Origin: Seison nebaliae
Lineage: Eukaryota; Rotifera; Pararotatoria; Seisonacea; Seisonidae
NCBI GenBank assembly: GCA_023231475.1
Contig: JALJEE010000454.1
Location: forward strand, 1-28,964
DNA length: 28,964 nucleotides
Reading direction: 5' to 3'
Shown here: positions 1-10,234 of the stretch, one piece after another
Layout: each line of letters starts with the position of its first letter
Numbering within the stretch: the first letter of the stretch is position 1
Notes under the pieces: generated by a model
What the model was told of the DNA's origin: nothing
Databases searched by the model: none
What the model saw: the letters and a program-made list of their open reading frames with translations, nothing else
Made by a program: the position numbers and the translations under genes

Positions 1-1006
1 CATTTTTACATCTTTTTAAATGACACAACAATTCATTTTGGTTCAAAGTGATTGAAGATCTTTGAAGGAAAGTTACAGCTAAAATTGAATTTTTGATGGT
101 TAAAATGATAATTATTAGTTTTATTAAAATTTGCATCAATTTCATGATAAACCAATCGGATCAAACAACTATTTATTGAAGAAATTAGTAATGTTTAAAC
201 AGTTTAACTTTCATTAGAAAAGAAGTTTGATGAATTTCATTCGTTCGATGAGTCGTTTTTTATCAGAAATCATCGTTCCTTAAGTCCTTTTAATAATACC
301 TTCCTTCCTTTAATGTTTTCATAAAAAGGAAATGCAATCCATTGACGTCAAAAAATATACATTTAATTTTTCCAATGACTTACTGCAAGCATTATAACGA
401 TATTATATGTAATGTACCATTAGAACTTATCAACATAGATGAGACACATAGACAACATAGAAGCTGAAATAAATAAATCTCATTATGACTCAGACATCTA
501 GATGGTCCCATTATAAGTAATATGAAATAAACTTCAATTCTATAAGATCGGAACTACATTCCGTTACCCCAGTTCCATTCTTTGTTATAGCATTATGTCC
601 ATAAATATGTCGTAATTTAATACAAGAGTTGCGACAAAAACTAACAATAAAATCATGGATTGAAAATTTAAAAATTAAACATAAAACTCTACATAAGACT
701 ATGTAAGCCGAGTGTGGAAATGTCCATTTAAAATCATTAACAATTCTCGATTTCGTTGATTATTTTTAAAAATTTTATATACGGTGAAGAAAAGGCCGGC
801 AACTCATTGTTAATGAGTCATACGGATTGAATGTGTGAGAAGCTAAACGTTAAAACCGATAATTTATTATTTTCCTAAAAAACCATAAAAATTGCAGATT
901 ATTAATTAATTTTTAATTTAACATCGTCCAAAATTTATCTGTCGTCCAAAAAAAAAGATTCATAATATTTTTTGTTTATTCCTTCAATCTTTAAGAGATT
1001 ATCCGA
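1..1006. other. Non-coding flank upstream of the DHRS1-like gene
   Basis: AT-rich DNA with no coding frame I can support. Around 811-829 there is a short inverted repeat, ACTCATT and AATGAGT separated by 3 nt, whose right arm continues as an AP-1-like TGAGTCA. An in-frame TAA at 992-994 closes the frame upstream of the gene start at 1007. Part of this interval is presumably the promoter and 5' UTR of the dehydrogenase gene, but I see no convincing TATA box. Confidence 0.5.
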
Positions 1007-1964
1007 ATGAAAATGTTGGGAACTATTGCATTGGTTACTGGTGCGTCCAGGGGAATTGGTAAAGGTATTGCTTTGGAATTGGCGAAAGCAGGAGCGACAG
1101 TTTATATCACTGGTAGATCGGAAGCGTTATTGAAAGCAGCGAAAGAGATCGAAGATGATGGTGGCAAAGCCATTCCAATCCAATGTGATCATGAGAATGA
1201 TAAAGAGATTAAAGCACTTTTCGAAAAGATCAAAAATGAACAGAATGGACGATTAGACATACTCGTCAACAACGCATACAAAGCTGTAGATTTTTTGATG
1301 AAAAATGGTGGGAAAAAATTTTATGAGTTCGAAGGAGAACCAGGAGAGACTTGGGATTTGGTGAATAATGTCGGTCTGCGTAATCATTATATTTGTTCGA
1401 CATATGCCGCCAAAATGATGGTAGAAAGAGAACATGGTCTCATTGTCAATATTTCAAGTTTTGGAGGATTGTCTTATTTGTTTAATGCCGCCTATGGTGT
1501 TGGGAAGACAGCACTAGATCGAATGTCGGCCGATCTTGGTCATGAATTAAAATCGAAGAATGTCAATTGTATTTCATTATGGCCTGGTCCCGTCAAAACG
1601 GAAACGGTTCAGGAACATATGGAAAAGAATGAAGCAATGAAAGAAATGTTTGGTGTTGGTGAGAGTACTCATTTTTCTGGGAAATGTATTGCTGCTTTAT
1701 ATCAAGGTTCATTTATAGAAATAACTATTATTAAGTAAATTATTATTTTTAGATAAAAATTTAAATACGAAATCTGGAAGAATTTTATTGACAGCAGATT
1801 TGGGAGATGAATATAATCTAGTCGATTTAGATGGGAAGAAAGTGAATAATTTCAGAGCATTAAATACCGCACCAATTCCGTGGTTGAAGAGTGTACAATC
1901 GATGATTCCTTCATTCGTCAAAATACCTTATTGGCTTCTTCATTTCAAATCATATAAATTTTAA
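1007..1964 (+). CDS. DHRS1: Short-chain dehydrogenase/reductase, DHRS1-like (two exons)
   Basis: Exons are 1007-1706 and 1753-1964, with a 46-bp GT-AG intron (1707-1752) in phase 1, giving 303 aa. The Rossmann cofactor motif TGASRGIG is at residues 11-18, NNAY at 88-91, the catalytic serine region ISSFGG at about 149-154, and the catalytic pair YGVGK at Y163/K167. The ordering and spacing match classical SDR enzymes. The segments GRLDILVNNAY, VSLWPG-like ISLWPGPVKTE, SGKC and the C-terminal ending HFKSYKF match vertebrate DHRS1 (which ends ALYTSKF) across its whole length. DHRS1 proteins are NADPH-dependent reductases, in mammals associated with the ER and acting on steroid and xenobiotic carbonyls; the substrate here is unknown. 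Reading through the intron would end the protein early at 1738, after ten unrelated residues, so the spliced form is preferred. An in-frame stop at 992-994 supports the start at 1007; a second Met two codons later is an alternative. Confidence 0.93.
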
Positions 1965-2244
1965 ATTTGATGGAAATATTCAATAATCGATAATTATTGA
2001 TTTTGCTCATAATATTTATTTAATCGAAACTTTTAAATTTTCTTTTTAACCAATTTAAAAATCGAATATTTTCGAAATTCCTCCAAAATTCATGGAAAGA
2101 AATAAGTTTATTAGAATAAATTTCATACAAATTGAGCTTCGTCGTTATATCGGCGAGAAAATGAAAAAAAATAATATTATGAAAAGAGGTGAATGGAGAA
2201 AGGAAAGTAAGAGAAGAAAGAAAGAATTCGTCCGAAATGAATGT
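1965..2244. other. Convergent 3' intergenic gap between DHRS1-like and Dishevelled
   Basis: This 280-bp interval holds both 3' UTRs. No coding potential is seen. The polyadenylation signals of both genes lie next to each other in it (separate entry). Confidence 0.6.
2107..2120. terminator. Back-to-back polyadenylation signals serving both strands
   Basis: TTTATT at 2107-2112 is AATAAA on the minus strand, 133 bp past the Dishevelled stop. AATAAA at 2115-2120 on the plus strand lies 151 bp past the DHRS1-like stop. The 14-bp string TTTATTAGAATAAA is nearly its own reverse complement. Assignment as the true cleavage signals is inferred from position and motif only. Confidence 0.5.
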
Positions 2245-5200
2245 TTAAATTAAATTGGACATGGCCATTCGGAAGGAATCGTTCGATTGAGAATTCATAT
2301 GATCATCCCATTTCTGTTTTTCCAATTTATTCATATAATATGACCTTTTACTTTGTTGCTGCTGTTGTTGTTGCTGTTGTTGGATTTGATGTTGCAATTT
2401 TTGATTAGTTAATAAAAATCTTTCTTTCTCAGAAAATTTCTGATCGAAATTATTCGAAATTCTCTTCTTATTATTTCGTCTTCCTGATATCGCTACTGAC
2501 ATTTCTGTTATTGTTTGATTCATATCTTCACCGTTGTTGTTGTTGTGATTTTGTTGATGAAAACGATCAAGTGAATGATAATTATCTGATGGTTTTACAC
2601 TTCCTCCATTCTCCGATAATGCTAAAGTGGCTGCAGTCGATTGAGTGACAGTTGAAAGTGGGGCCATATTAGTTGTAATTGATGACGTCTCTTTTTCGTT
2701 AATACAGGATAAACGTTGCATTTGTTGTGAGAGAATTTGTTTATCTTTTTGAATAAATCGATCATTCATTGAAGATGATGAAGATGTTGTTTGATATTGA
2801 TTCATTCGATTTGTTTGAACGGGAATATTAATGGAATTTTTCTGTTCGTTTCTTTCAATTTCTCTCACCGTTTCTAATCGTTTCTCGTTAAAGATATAAT
2901 AACATTGTTCGGAGAATCGCTCTTTCTTTATCGCATGTCTAATATAACCGAATTTTAATAATTTTGAAGCGTATCGTTTCGCATCTCTTCTATCAGCAAA
3001 ACCGTTAACGTTCTGATAAAGCCATGATACTAAATCAGCACCGAGAAATGCATCTGCTATTTTCACTTTGAGCCATTGTCGATCTTTAACGTCTAATCCG
3101 TTATTCTCTCTCATAAGAATATTCGCCACATTTTCCATATCCGTGTAGATACTGAGATTCAACATCATCATCATTAACATCATCATATTCGGATCATTAT
3201 TTTTCATATCTTTATTTATATTTGATGATAATGCTGGAATGGATTGTTTTCCATCATAAATCATTTGCTGATTTTGCGCCATATGATGATATTGTTGTGG
3301 GTTGTTGAAATTATGATAAAATTGATCGTTTATTCCACCATATTGATGGTTTCCGTTTGGCTCATAATCTTGACGTTTGATTGGTTGCTGATATTGTTGA
3401 GGTATTTGACTTTGAGGGACACCAATTCCTGGTACTAATAACAATTCAGAAGTGGATGATGATTGTCTACTTAAATTATTCCGTCGATTAAGATATGGTG
3501 AGAAAGCGGACGATAAAGATGATGATGAAGCGACAGAAGATAATGATGATGTTTCTGATGATGATTTCGAAGAAATTAATGTTCTCGAAGTGAATGGGGA
3601 AAAGGAAGAACAAGAAGTGAATGATCGTTGATCAGAACGTTGTTGTTGATGATTATTACGATGATGTTGTTGTTGTTGTTGCTGTTGTTTATCATCACCA
3701 GAAAAGAAGTTTTCACTATTCTTTAACCATTCGTTCGGATCGATAGGATGAACATTTCGATCGAGAACTTGTTTAAGATCTTTTTGTGTCAATCTTTTCT
3801 TTCCGTCATTAGTTGATTTTTTATTCGTCAAAAAATTATCTTTTGAAGTGGAGAACAGTGAAGTGTTGTCCCACGTGGCACTACATTTAGCAACAACCAA
3901 TTTTATTTTCCCTTTTTGACTCACTGCTTCTTTCAATGCTTCAACAGCTTCTCTTGAAGACAAATGTTCGAACGATGTATTATTCACTTGAAGAATCATA
4001 TCACCTTGAGCAATTTTTCCACTCTTCGCTACAGCTCCGTCATCCATCACTGACGCCACATAAATACAACCCGAATTTGCTTTATGTGTTTGACCGACTA
4101 AAGAAATTCCGAGAAATCCATTCTGCTCAATATCCAACACAACAGTTATCACATCTAATGACAACGACGTGCCCACCGAACTCTGTGTGGATGAAGTAGA
4201 ATTAAAAATATCATTTTCATTTCCATTATTTCTCTTCTTCACATATCGTCGACGTCTTCCATTGTCCTTATTATTGTTGTTATAATTACGAACGAATGAA
4301 GCTATTTCACTCGAATCATCGAATCTTGAATCATCATAATGATTATTGGATGTTGCTGTTGTACAACAATCATCATCGTCATCATATTGATGATGGAAAT
4401 TCCTGCTGTTATTATTACTATCATCATCATCACCATCACTTTCTTTTTCTGATTCGAAGAATGTTGTCGTTTCAAATTCACTCGCCGAAGTTTCATTTCC
4501 GGTTGTTTGTGGACAACGTCTTAATTCTCGATTTTTCCTTCGTTCATATTTCTTCTCTTTCGACGACGGTTTATTTTGATATGGTAATTTATTGTTCTGT
4601 TCATATCTCACTTGATTCTTCAATAAATTCGCTTTCATATCATCTTTATTAAATGCGAGAGTACAAATGGATGATGTATCATCTTCCATAAACATCTGTT
4701 GTTGGATTGGTGTAGGCATTTGGAAACGTTTCTCCGAATATTGAGAGAAACGTTTTTGATGTTCATTCGAATTATTTGATGAATTGAAATGTCGATATTC
4801 ATCATTATTCATTTCAACATGACATCGATTATCAATTTGTGATGGTTTCCGATTTAATGAATTCAAATTACTCAATTGTCCAATGGACGAAATGGGTAAT
4901 TTATTATCTTTCATTTGATAATTTATCGATGGTTTTTTTCGATTTTTATTCATTTGAAAATGATTATTGAATGAATCGTCAGTGGAAGAGAATGGAATTG
5001 GAGAATTAATAGCTCGTAAATCGATTTCATTATTTTGACGTAATTTCGATTTCGTCACTTCATAACCACTCTTACCCGAATGTTGAGAGGTGATGGTTAA
5101 TCGATTATAAATGGATAGACCGCGTCGGAATTGTTCGTAACATTTCGGTTCAGGAATTATTGCTGATGTATCTGTCTCCAACAAATCATTCTTCTCACGT

Positions 5201-5541
5201 ATCGGTGACAATTGTTGACGATCAATCGAATAATTTGTTGTTTGATCATTGGAATTATTCAATTTATTTGAAATTCCCACACAAGTAATTTGAGAGTTAT
5301 GAACGGGAACAAAACATTCGTCATTTCCTTCCACTTTCGACAACGGTCCCATACACTCGATATTATTCAATTTCTGCAAGAAACATAATTCCATGGATGG
5401 ATCATATGATTCCTTCAAATGTCTCATTAATAATTTCTTGAAATCAGTTAATGGTATTCTCTCCACAACCTCCACATTCATCTCGAAACATATCGCTTTC
5501 TCTTCACTATCATATCGACTGAATTTCACTGGAATTATCAT
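2245..5541 (-). CDS. dsh: Dishevelled, Wnt/planar-polarity scaffold (DIX-PDZ-DEP)
   Basis: Single-exon protein of about 1,098 aa from the ATG at 5541; the frame is open 15 nt further, but only from a TTG. Domains in order: a divergent DIX at about 1-91 (LTDFK is recognisable), the ERRKNRELRR basic region at about 333-342, a second basic cluster RRRRYVKKR near 430, PDZ at about 462-555 (carboxylate loop NGFLGISLVG), the PIDPNEW motif, and DEP at about 800-885 (DRQWLKVKIADAFLGADLV, then FSEQCYYIF). The lysine in WLK, the residue hit in the fly dsh1 polarity allele, is kept. The C-terminal SFRMAMS resembles the conserved Dvl tail but stops early. Family role: a cytoplasmic scaffold that polymerises through DIX and binds Frizzled through DEP/PDZ, feeding beta-catenin and planar polarity signalling. 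The protein is longer than fly or human Dvl (about 620-740 aa) because of Asn/Gln/Ser-rich linkers. An upstream non-coding or coding exon cannot be excluded. Confidence 0.95.
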   Translation of the reverse strand: MIIPVKFSRYDSEEKAICFEMNVEVVERIPLTDFKKLLMRHLKESYDPSMELCFLQKLNNIECMGPLSKVEGNDECFVPVHNSQITCVGISNKLNNSNDQTTNYSIDRQQLSPIREKNDLLETDTSAIIPEPKCYEQFRRGLSIYNRLTITSQHSGKSGYEVTKSKLRQNNEIDLRAINSPIPFSSTDDSFNNHFQMNKNRKKPSINYQMKDNKLPISSIGQLSNLNSLNRKPSQIDNRCHVEMNNDEYRHFNSSNNSNEHQKRFSQYSEKRFQMPTPIQQQMFMEDDTSSICTLAFNKDDMKANLLKNQVRYEQNNKLPYQNKPSSKEKKYERRKNRELRRCPQTTGNETSASEFETTTFFESEKESDGDDDDSNNNSRNFHHQYDDDDDCCTTATSNNHYDDSRFDDSSEIASFVRNYNNNNKDNGRRRRYVKKRNNGNENDIFNSTSSTQSSVGTSLSLDVITVVLDIEQNGFLGISLVGQTHKANSGCIYVASVMDDGAVAKSGKIAQGDMILQVNNTSFEHLSSREAVEALKEAVSQKGKIKLVVAKCSATWDNTSLFSTSKDNFLTNKKSTNDGKKRLTQKDLKQVLDRNVHPIDPNEWLKNSENFFSGDDKQQQQQQQHHRNNHQQQRSDQRSFTSCSSFSPFTSRTLISSKSSSETSSLSSVASSSSLSSAFSPYLNRRNNLSRQSSSTSELLLVPGIGVPQSQIPQQYQQPIKRQDYEPNGNHQYGGINDQFYHNFNNPQQYHHMAQNQQMIYDGKQSIPALSSNINKDMKNNDPNMMMLMMMMLNLSIYTDMENVANILMRENNGLDVKDRQWLKVKIADAFLGADLVSWLYQNVNGFADRRDAKRYASKLLKFGYIRHAIKKERFSEQCYYIFNEKRLETVREIERNEQKNSINIPVQTNRMNQYQTTSSSSSMNDRFIQKDKQILSQQMQRLSCINEKETSSITTNMAPLSTVTQSTAATLALSENGGSVKPSDNYHSLDRFHQQNHNNNNGEDMNQTITEMSVAISGRRNNKKRISNNFDQKFSEKERFLLTNQKLQHQIQQQQQQQQQQSKRSYYMNKLEKQKWDDHMNSQSNDSFRMAMSNLI
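2354..2387 (-). repeat. Polyglutamine-encoding CAG/CAA tract in Dishevelled
   Basis: An interrupted CAR repeat encodes about eleven consecutive glutamines near residue 1060 of the Dishevelled C-terminal region. A second, shorter tract of seven glutamines lies near 3668-3690, between PDZ and DEP. Mixed CAA/CAG codons suggest an established tract rather than a recent pure expansion. Confidence 0.7.
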
Positions 5542-6183
5542 TTTCAAATCTTTCAACTTGTACGAAGATAGAAAACAAATTACATTACAGAATGTACATC
5601 CAAATTAGAATGGAAATGGATAAAGCTTCAAATGATACACGATCTCTTTCTTCTCATCATTACACAATCGATACCATTAAATAATTCGAAAAACTTTAGA
5701 AATATTTTAGAGGAAATTCAAAAGTTTAGCTTTCCATTTTTAAGATCGTTAATTTCCAATATCTATATATTTCTTTTTCACTCCTCTTCAATTTCGATTA
5801 CACCTTTTTTTCTTTTTCGTAAACTTTTCATTATTTTCTGTTGAATTCATAATAAATTTTTCATTGCTTAATTTCTTCTTCATCTTCTTCTTCTGCATTA
5901 TGTCAATAAAACTTTGAAAAATTGGGAATTAAATGTAGAAATGTTCCCCCCTCCTCTCTCTTAGATGATGTCCATTCAACGAACAACTTGTAAGTGACTG
6001 GTGTGTAATAATGAGAGAATTGACTTTTCAACAAAATTTATTTCTTTTATTTCATGATTAATTATTTCTCCTTTATGATCATAACTAATTCGTTATACGA
6101 ATTCTTCTCGTTAATGAAATATTGGATGAAATATTCGAATAAGAAATAATTGATTGTTCGTATATTTTTTTGAAAATATATGA

Positions 6184-6456
6184 AACATTTCTCAACGATA
6201 TCTCCTCAACTTTAAACTGTCTTATATTATCCCACAATCAACTACTACGTGTCTCTTTTCGTTAGTTGATCATGCAGATAAAATTTATCCGTCTTTCTAT
6301 GCTGCACCTGCTTATTTATGTGGAACTAAAGATATTGTAGGACACATGGAGATGATATATGATGAAGAATATTCTGTTGGAGAATATTTTATGTTTTCTC
6401 GCGACGAAGGGGCACGATGTGGCTCGCCTTTTCTTCTCGACATAGGACAGAGGTGA
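6184..6456 (+). other. Orphan exon-like open frame, unrecognised
   Basis: A frame is open from 6184 to a TGA near 6454-6456 without an early ATG. Its central part, from a possible acceptor (TTTTCGTTAG ending 6265), reads like a globular protein: DHADKIYPSFYAAP, then YLCGTKDIVGHMEM and YDEEYSVGEYF. The amino-acid composition is less skewed to K/I/N/F than chance frames in the neighbouring DNA. I cannot assign it to a family, find no good donor inside the frame, and find no partner exons nearby. It could be a decayed exon, a small exon of a gene I missed, or chance. Confidence 0.2.
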
Positions 6457-8083
6457 GAGACGGGACGAGAGAATAGGTAAACAATATTTTCATATCATTG
6501 ACTTTTTGAAGGAATTTAAGGAGGAGAAAAATAAAATGTATTTCATCGTTAATTAGTGGAACATGCGAACTTTTCATTATAATTCGAATTTGACGAAAAT
6601 AAAGTTTTACTGAAATTAATTTGAACAATCGTATTCGTGTGAGTTTTCTTGAACGTTTTATTTACTTTCCTCCCTCATGATTAACTAGCTAACTAATTAA
6701 TCAATGAATGAGTCGATTCAAATTTTCCTTTTCTCATTCCCCCTAAATTTCCATTCGATTCAATAATTTTCATAAGAAATTTTATGAAATTTTTTCATTC
6801 GACAGGGAGATGAAATAAATGAGAATCTCATAAACAAGAACAACAAGAACAAGATTTGTAATAATTTTTTTCACTTCCTGAATGTTCGACATGATCTATT
6901 TGCTTTCTCTTGACGATGAGATGGTGAAAAGACGATAGTTAGAGATTGCATGCTATATCGTTGTCAGAATGAAAGGGGAAATTGTTATCGTATTTTATAA
7001 TTACTACGATTATCTTGATAAGTTCTCTTACACATTCGTGTCTAATTTTTTTTCCTCATACTAATACACGATAATATGAAGGAATGAAAAGAGGAATCTT
7101 TATCTCTATCGTGAGTAGCATATATCGAGATTGATTAGAGTTTGAGTAAACTAACTAACCAACTAACTAATTTGCTTACTTTCTAGCTAGATAGACACTA
7201 CATACTCTATCAAGTTCAGATTTGATCGAAATTATTTCAAATTTCCTTCTAACCATTTTCAAATTATTTTTCTTTTTTTCCTCAACATATTTTGTTGTTG
7301 ATGGAATGTCGTCGAAGGGACAGTATGTACAATTACAGTATAAGAACAACAATTTCTTTTCATTGTTGTTGAGTTGATTGTTTGAGTTTAATTAGATTGT
7401 TCGCTTGTCACATGTACAATAGGAATTTATTTCATTTAATCGATTAACAACTACACCAGTAGTTGGATAAGTTTTTCATTTGAATATTAATGAACGAATT
7501 ACTGTTCGTTCACGACAACTGGAAGAAAAAAGAAATATCAATCAAATTTTCGTAATTTGAGAGAATATTCTTAGTCTCACTCACCCTCATGTGACCGCTC
7601 CACAGAAATATTCTTTTTTCTCTCTTACAGGTCATCTGTTTTCATTACAATTATTTTTCGTCTCACTTCTGTCCAATTACTAATTAATCTTACGTAACGA
7701 AGTGATAACTTATAAATTTTAGTTAGACGTCAAATTTGGAAGATGATTCCCAATTCTCAATTAAAGGGAATCAATCCATCTTCTCTATTTGATTATTGGA
7801 AGATCATTTTCTATTTCGTTTCTCTGTTCAATACCGATGTGAAATGTGACTAACTAATTTTCTTCATCCAAATTTTTTACATTCAACTTTCAACTTTTCT
7901 CACCCTACCTCTCCAACATTTTCACTTCGAATTTTCTTTCAAGAAATGTATATATTCCACTCCAAAGACAGAAGAGATGGAATTGAAGGAGAGTCTATCG
8001 AAAAAATCTGAGTAATGGAAATTTATCAGAAATTTATCGAAATTTCCCTTCTTTAGGATAAGCGAGAGACAAATGAGTAAAAT

Positions 8084-8110
8084 AGAGAGAGAGAGAGAGA
8101 GAGAAAGAGA
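8084..8110. repeat. GA dinucleotide microsatellite
   Basis: About ten GA units, with one interruption near the 3' end (GAAAGAGA), lie roughly 280 bp upstream of the RING gene. GA-rich stretches are bound by GAGA-type factors in insects; whether that applies here is unknown. Confidence 0.75.
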
Positions 8111-8385
8111 TTAATATGAAGAAGAAAAGTGAAAATTAATGGCAAAAAAAATCGATGATATGACGAATAGAAGTAGTTAAAAGAAGAACAACAATAATAT
8201 AGATTTTACTCAGAATTTCTTTCTCTCATTCCATTTCATATGAGAATATGTTGAGCTGTTGTTAAGAAAAAAAAATTCTTTCTTTATCTATCACCACAAA
8301 TCCAAATAGATTTCTTCTAAAGAGTAATTTTTAGGAAACAAATTTTGGGGAAAGTATTTAAATGAATTTATAATTTAAAAAAAAA

Positions 8386-9574
8386 ATGGAAGTCGTCTTA
8401 GAGAATCATGAGAATCCTGAACGTTATGATATTAGTGAAGAGAATGACAGTTAATTTTTACTTCATCAATTCTCAATAAATTATAATTTTAGTTGAATCA
8501 AAAAATATGGAAAATTCAGAATCGATAGCCATTTCAGATGATGATTTCGATAGTTCGATCATCAATCAAGAATTTAAGAAATTTGGTCATCAATTATTCC
8601 GTTTGAATAAACGAGACTTTCCGGACTCAATTTTCCGTCCAATTCATAGCGACGTCCAGTCGTCATGTTCGTTTGTTTCTCACGATTCGTTTTCTTCGAA
8701 AATTTTGGAACCATCAGAATTGAGGAGATCTTTCTCTAATATTCAAAATATAATTAAGAGAACTGATACACCAACTTTCAAGTCAGACAATGTAAGAGCA
8801 TCACCAATTCCTCGTTCATACACAACTGGCAATGTATCGTCTGATATGAATTCGTCGAATAATTCAAGGAAATTACGACGATTTTTTTCTCTCATTACAT
8901 CACCGGAAGAAACGAATACGAATAATAAGAAGAAGAAGAAAAAGAAGAAATTGAAAAAGAAGGAGTCCATCCAACCACCAGATCGACGTCGAAGAGGATT
9001 TGATGGAAATTTATTGGAAATTGATCGATATCAGAATTATGCACCAGAAACTTCGGTCCATATTCCTATAACTTCTTTACGTCCATCGACCGGAGTTTTA
9101 TTGACGATGACCCCACCCAAAAAACGGAAGAGTCGATGGTATTCCTGTTTATTTTGGTGTTGTATTAGACAGAAACCATCATCGTCGACCGATCAACCAT
9201 TCTCTCAATATATCGCTGATAACATCACGATTGAAGGATTGGAACCGTCTTTGGTGAAGAAATTACAGAATTTGCAACATCGCGAAATTTATCCATCAGA
9301 TTATGATACTTTATTGCAACTATATGAAGCAACAGTGAAAGCGAAATGTTGTGACGACGATTTCATTCAACATATTCCAGTTGTTCAATTGAATGGAACG
9401 GAAATTGAGAAGAATCCAACTTGTGCTATCTGTCTTTATGAGTTGACGAGTGAAGATTTCTGCAAACGATTACTCTGCTCACATGTATTCCATTCGAAGT
9501 GTATCGACGAATGTCTTCGAACACGTACCACTTGTCCAATTCGCAATTGTGAGATCATGTTCAAAGACGAATGA
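8386..9574 (+). CDS. RING-H2 zinc-finger protein, probable E3 ubiquitin ligase (two exons)
   Basis: Exons are 8386-8449 and 8493-9574, with a 43-bp GT-AG intron (8450-8492), giving 381 aa. The first exon encodes MEVVLENHENPERYDISEEN. Without it translation would begin at the ATG at 8507, 26 codons later; the spliced start is preferred because exon 1 joins cleanly in frame. The C-terminal RING has ligands C332, C335, C350, H352, H355, C358, C369 and C374, the C3-H2-C3 order of RING-H2 ligases. The last pair is spaced C-X4-C (CPIRNC) rather than the usual C-X2-C, and the tryptophan normally found in the CIDxWL segment is a cysteine (CIDECL). Before it lie a lysine run (about 167-178), a PPKKRKSR basic motif (about 229-236) and, directly after, the cysteine-rich YSCLFWCCIR patch, which resembles a palmitoylated membrane anchor. 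The N-terminal half is Ser/Asn-rich and probably disordered. No orthologue name can be given. Confidence 0.85.
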
Positions 9575-9986
9575 TTTCATAAGAAACAAATCATTTTTTT
9601 ATGATGAAACTTTTTATCCAACTAATATTACATCATTAAGAACAATAACAATAACAAGAACATTTATTGCATCAATAATAGCAGAAGAAAAAAAAGAAAT
9701 TTGAAAAATATTTTTCTGATTTTTTTCCATTTTCAATTTTATTCGATTTCTCATCTTCTATCCAGAGTTATATAACAACAGTTCCATTCGTATGGATGAA
9801 GAATACTGGTAGAGTGAGTTCTCTCATTCGTATGATCTATATACATGTAATTCCTAATATAGAAGAACGAATGATTCACAGACATGCCCATTTTAACTCT
9901 AATATTTCCTGCAATGATACATTCTCATTTATTCATTATTTTATGATGCATTTATCAATGTCATCATCATTTTCCTCTTCTTATTT

Positions 9987-10009
9987 TTATTATTATTATT
10001 ATTATTATT
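9987..10009. repeat. ATT trinucleotide microsatellite
   Basis: Seven to eight uninterrupted TTA/ATT units follow T-rich sequence in the convergent interval. Confidence 0.75.
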
Positions 10010-10234
10010 CAGAATATTCAAACTTTATAAGATCCAATCATCATCAATATCATCATCATGTCTGTACAGAAGAAGCATGATTTTTCTTTTTTTTAAATTG
10101 GTCAATTTTTTCACTATTTTTGGCCCAATTTCATTTCATTTTATCACTCTTTTTTTTTCTAGCAACCATTACCAATTCTAATAATTCAATTAAACATTCA
10201 CTTTTGTGCTCTCAATCTTACTTCCTTTTTTTCT

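Larger units (their letters stand above)
5542..8385. other. Divergent intergenic interval between Dishevelled and the RING gene
   Basis: This 2.8-kb head-to-head interval should contain both promoters and 5' UTRs. Visible contents: CTT-rich runs at about 5870-5893; an AACT-type tetranucleotide run at about 7150-7170; an imperfect hairpin at 7739-7783 (GAAGAT plus GATTCCC pairing with GGGAATC and ATCTTC around a 5-nt bulge); a GA microsatellite at 8084-8110; and an exon-like orphan frame at 6184-6456 (separate entry). Nothing else looks coding. Confidence 0.5.

Noticed and set aside
4302-4652. His/Tyr-rich frames on both strands within the Dishevelled gene
   Set aside because: Shadows of Asp/Asn/Ser repeats in the real frame; no independent evidence.
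5542-5556. Five extra N-terminal codons of Dishevelled starting at a TTG
   Set aside because: No ATG; the first Met is at 5541. Non-AUG initiation is not supported by anything visible.
7739-7783. Imperfect hairpin with GATTCCC/GGGAATC arms
   Set aside because: Short stems with a 5-nt bulge are expected by chance in this much AT-rich DNA; noted only as part of the intergenic entry.
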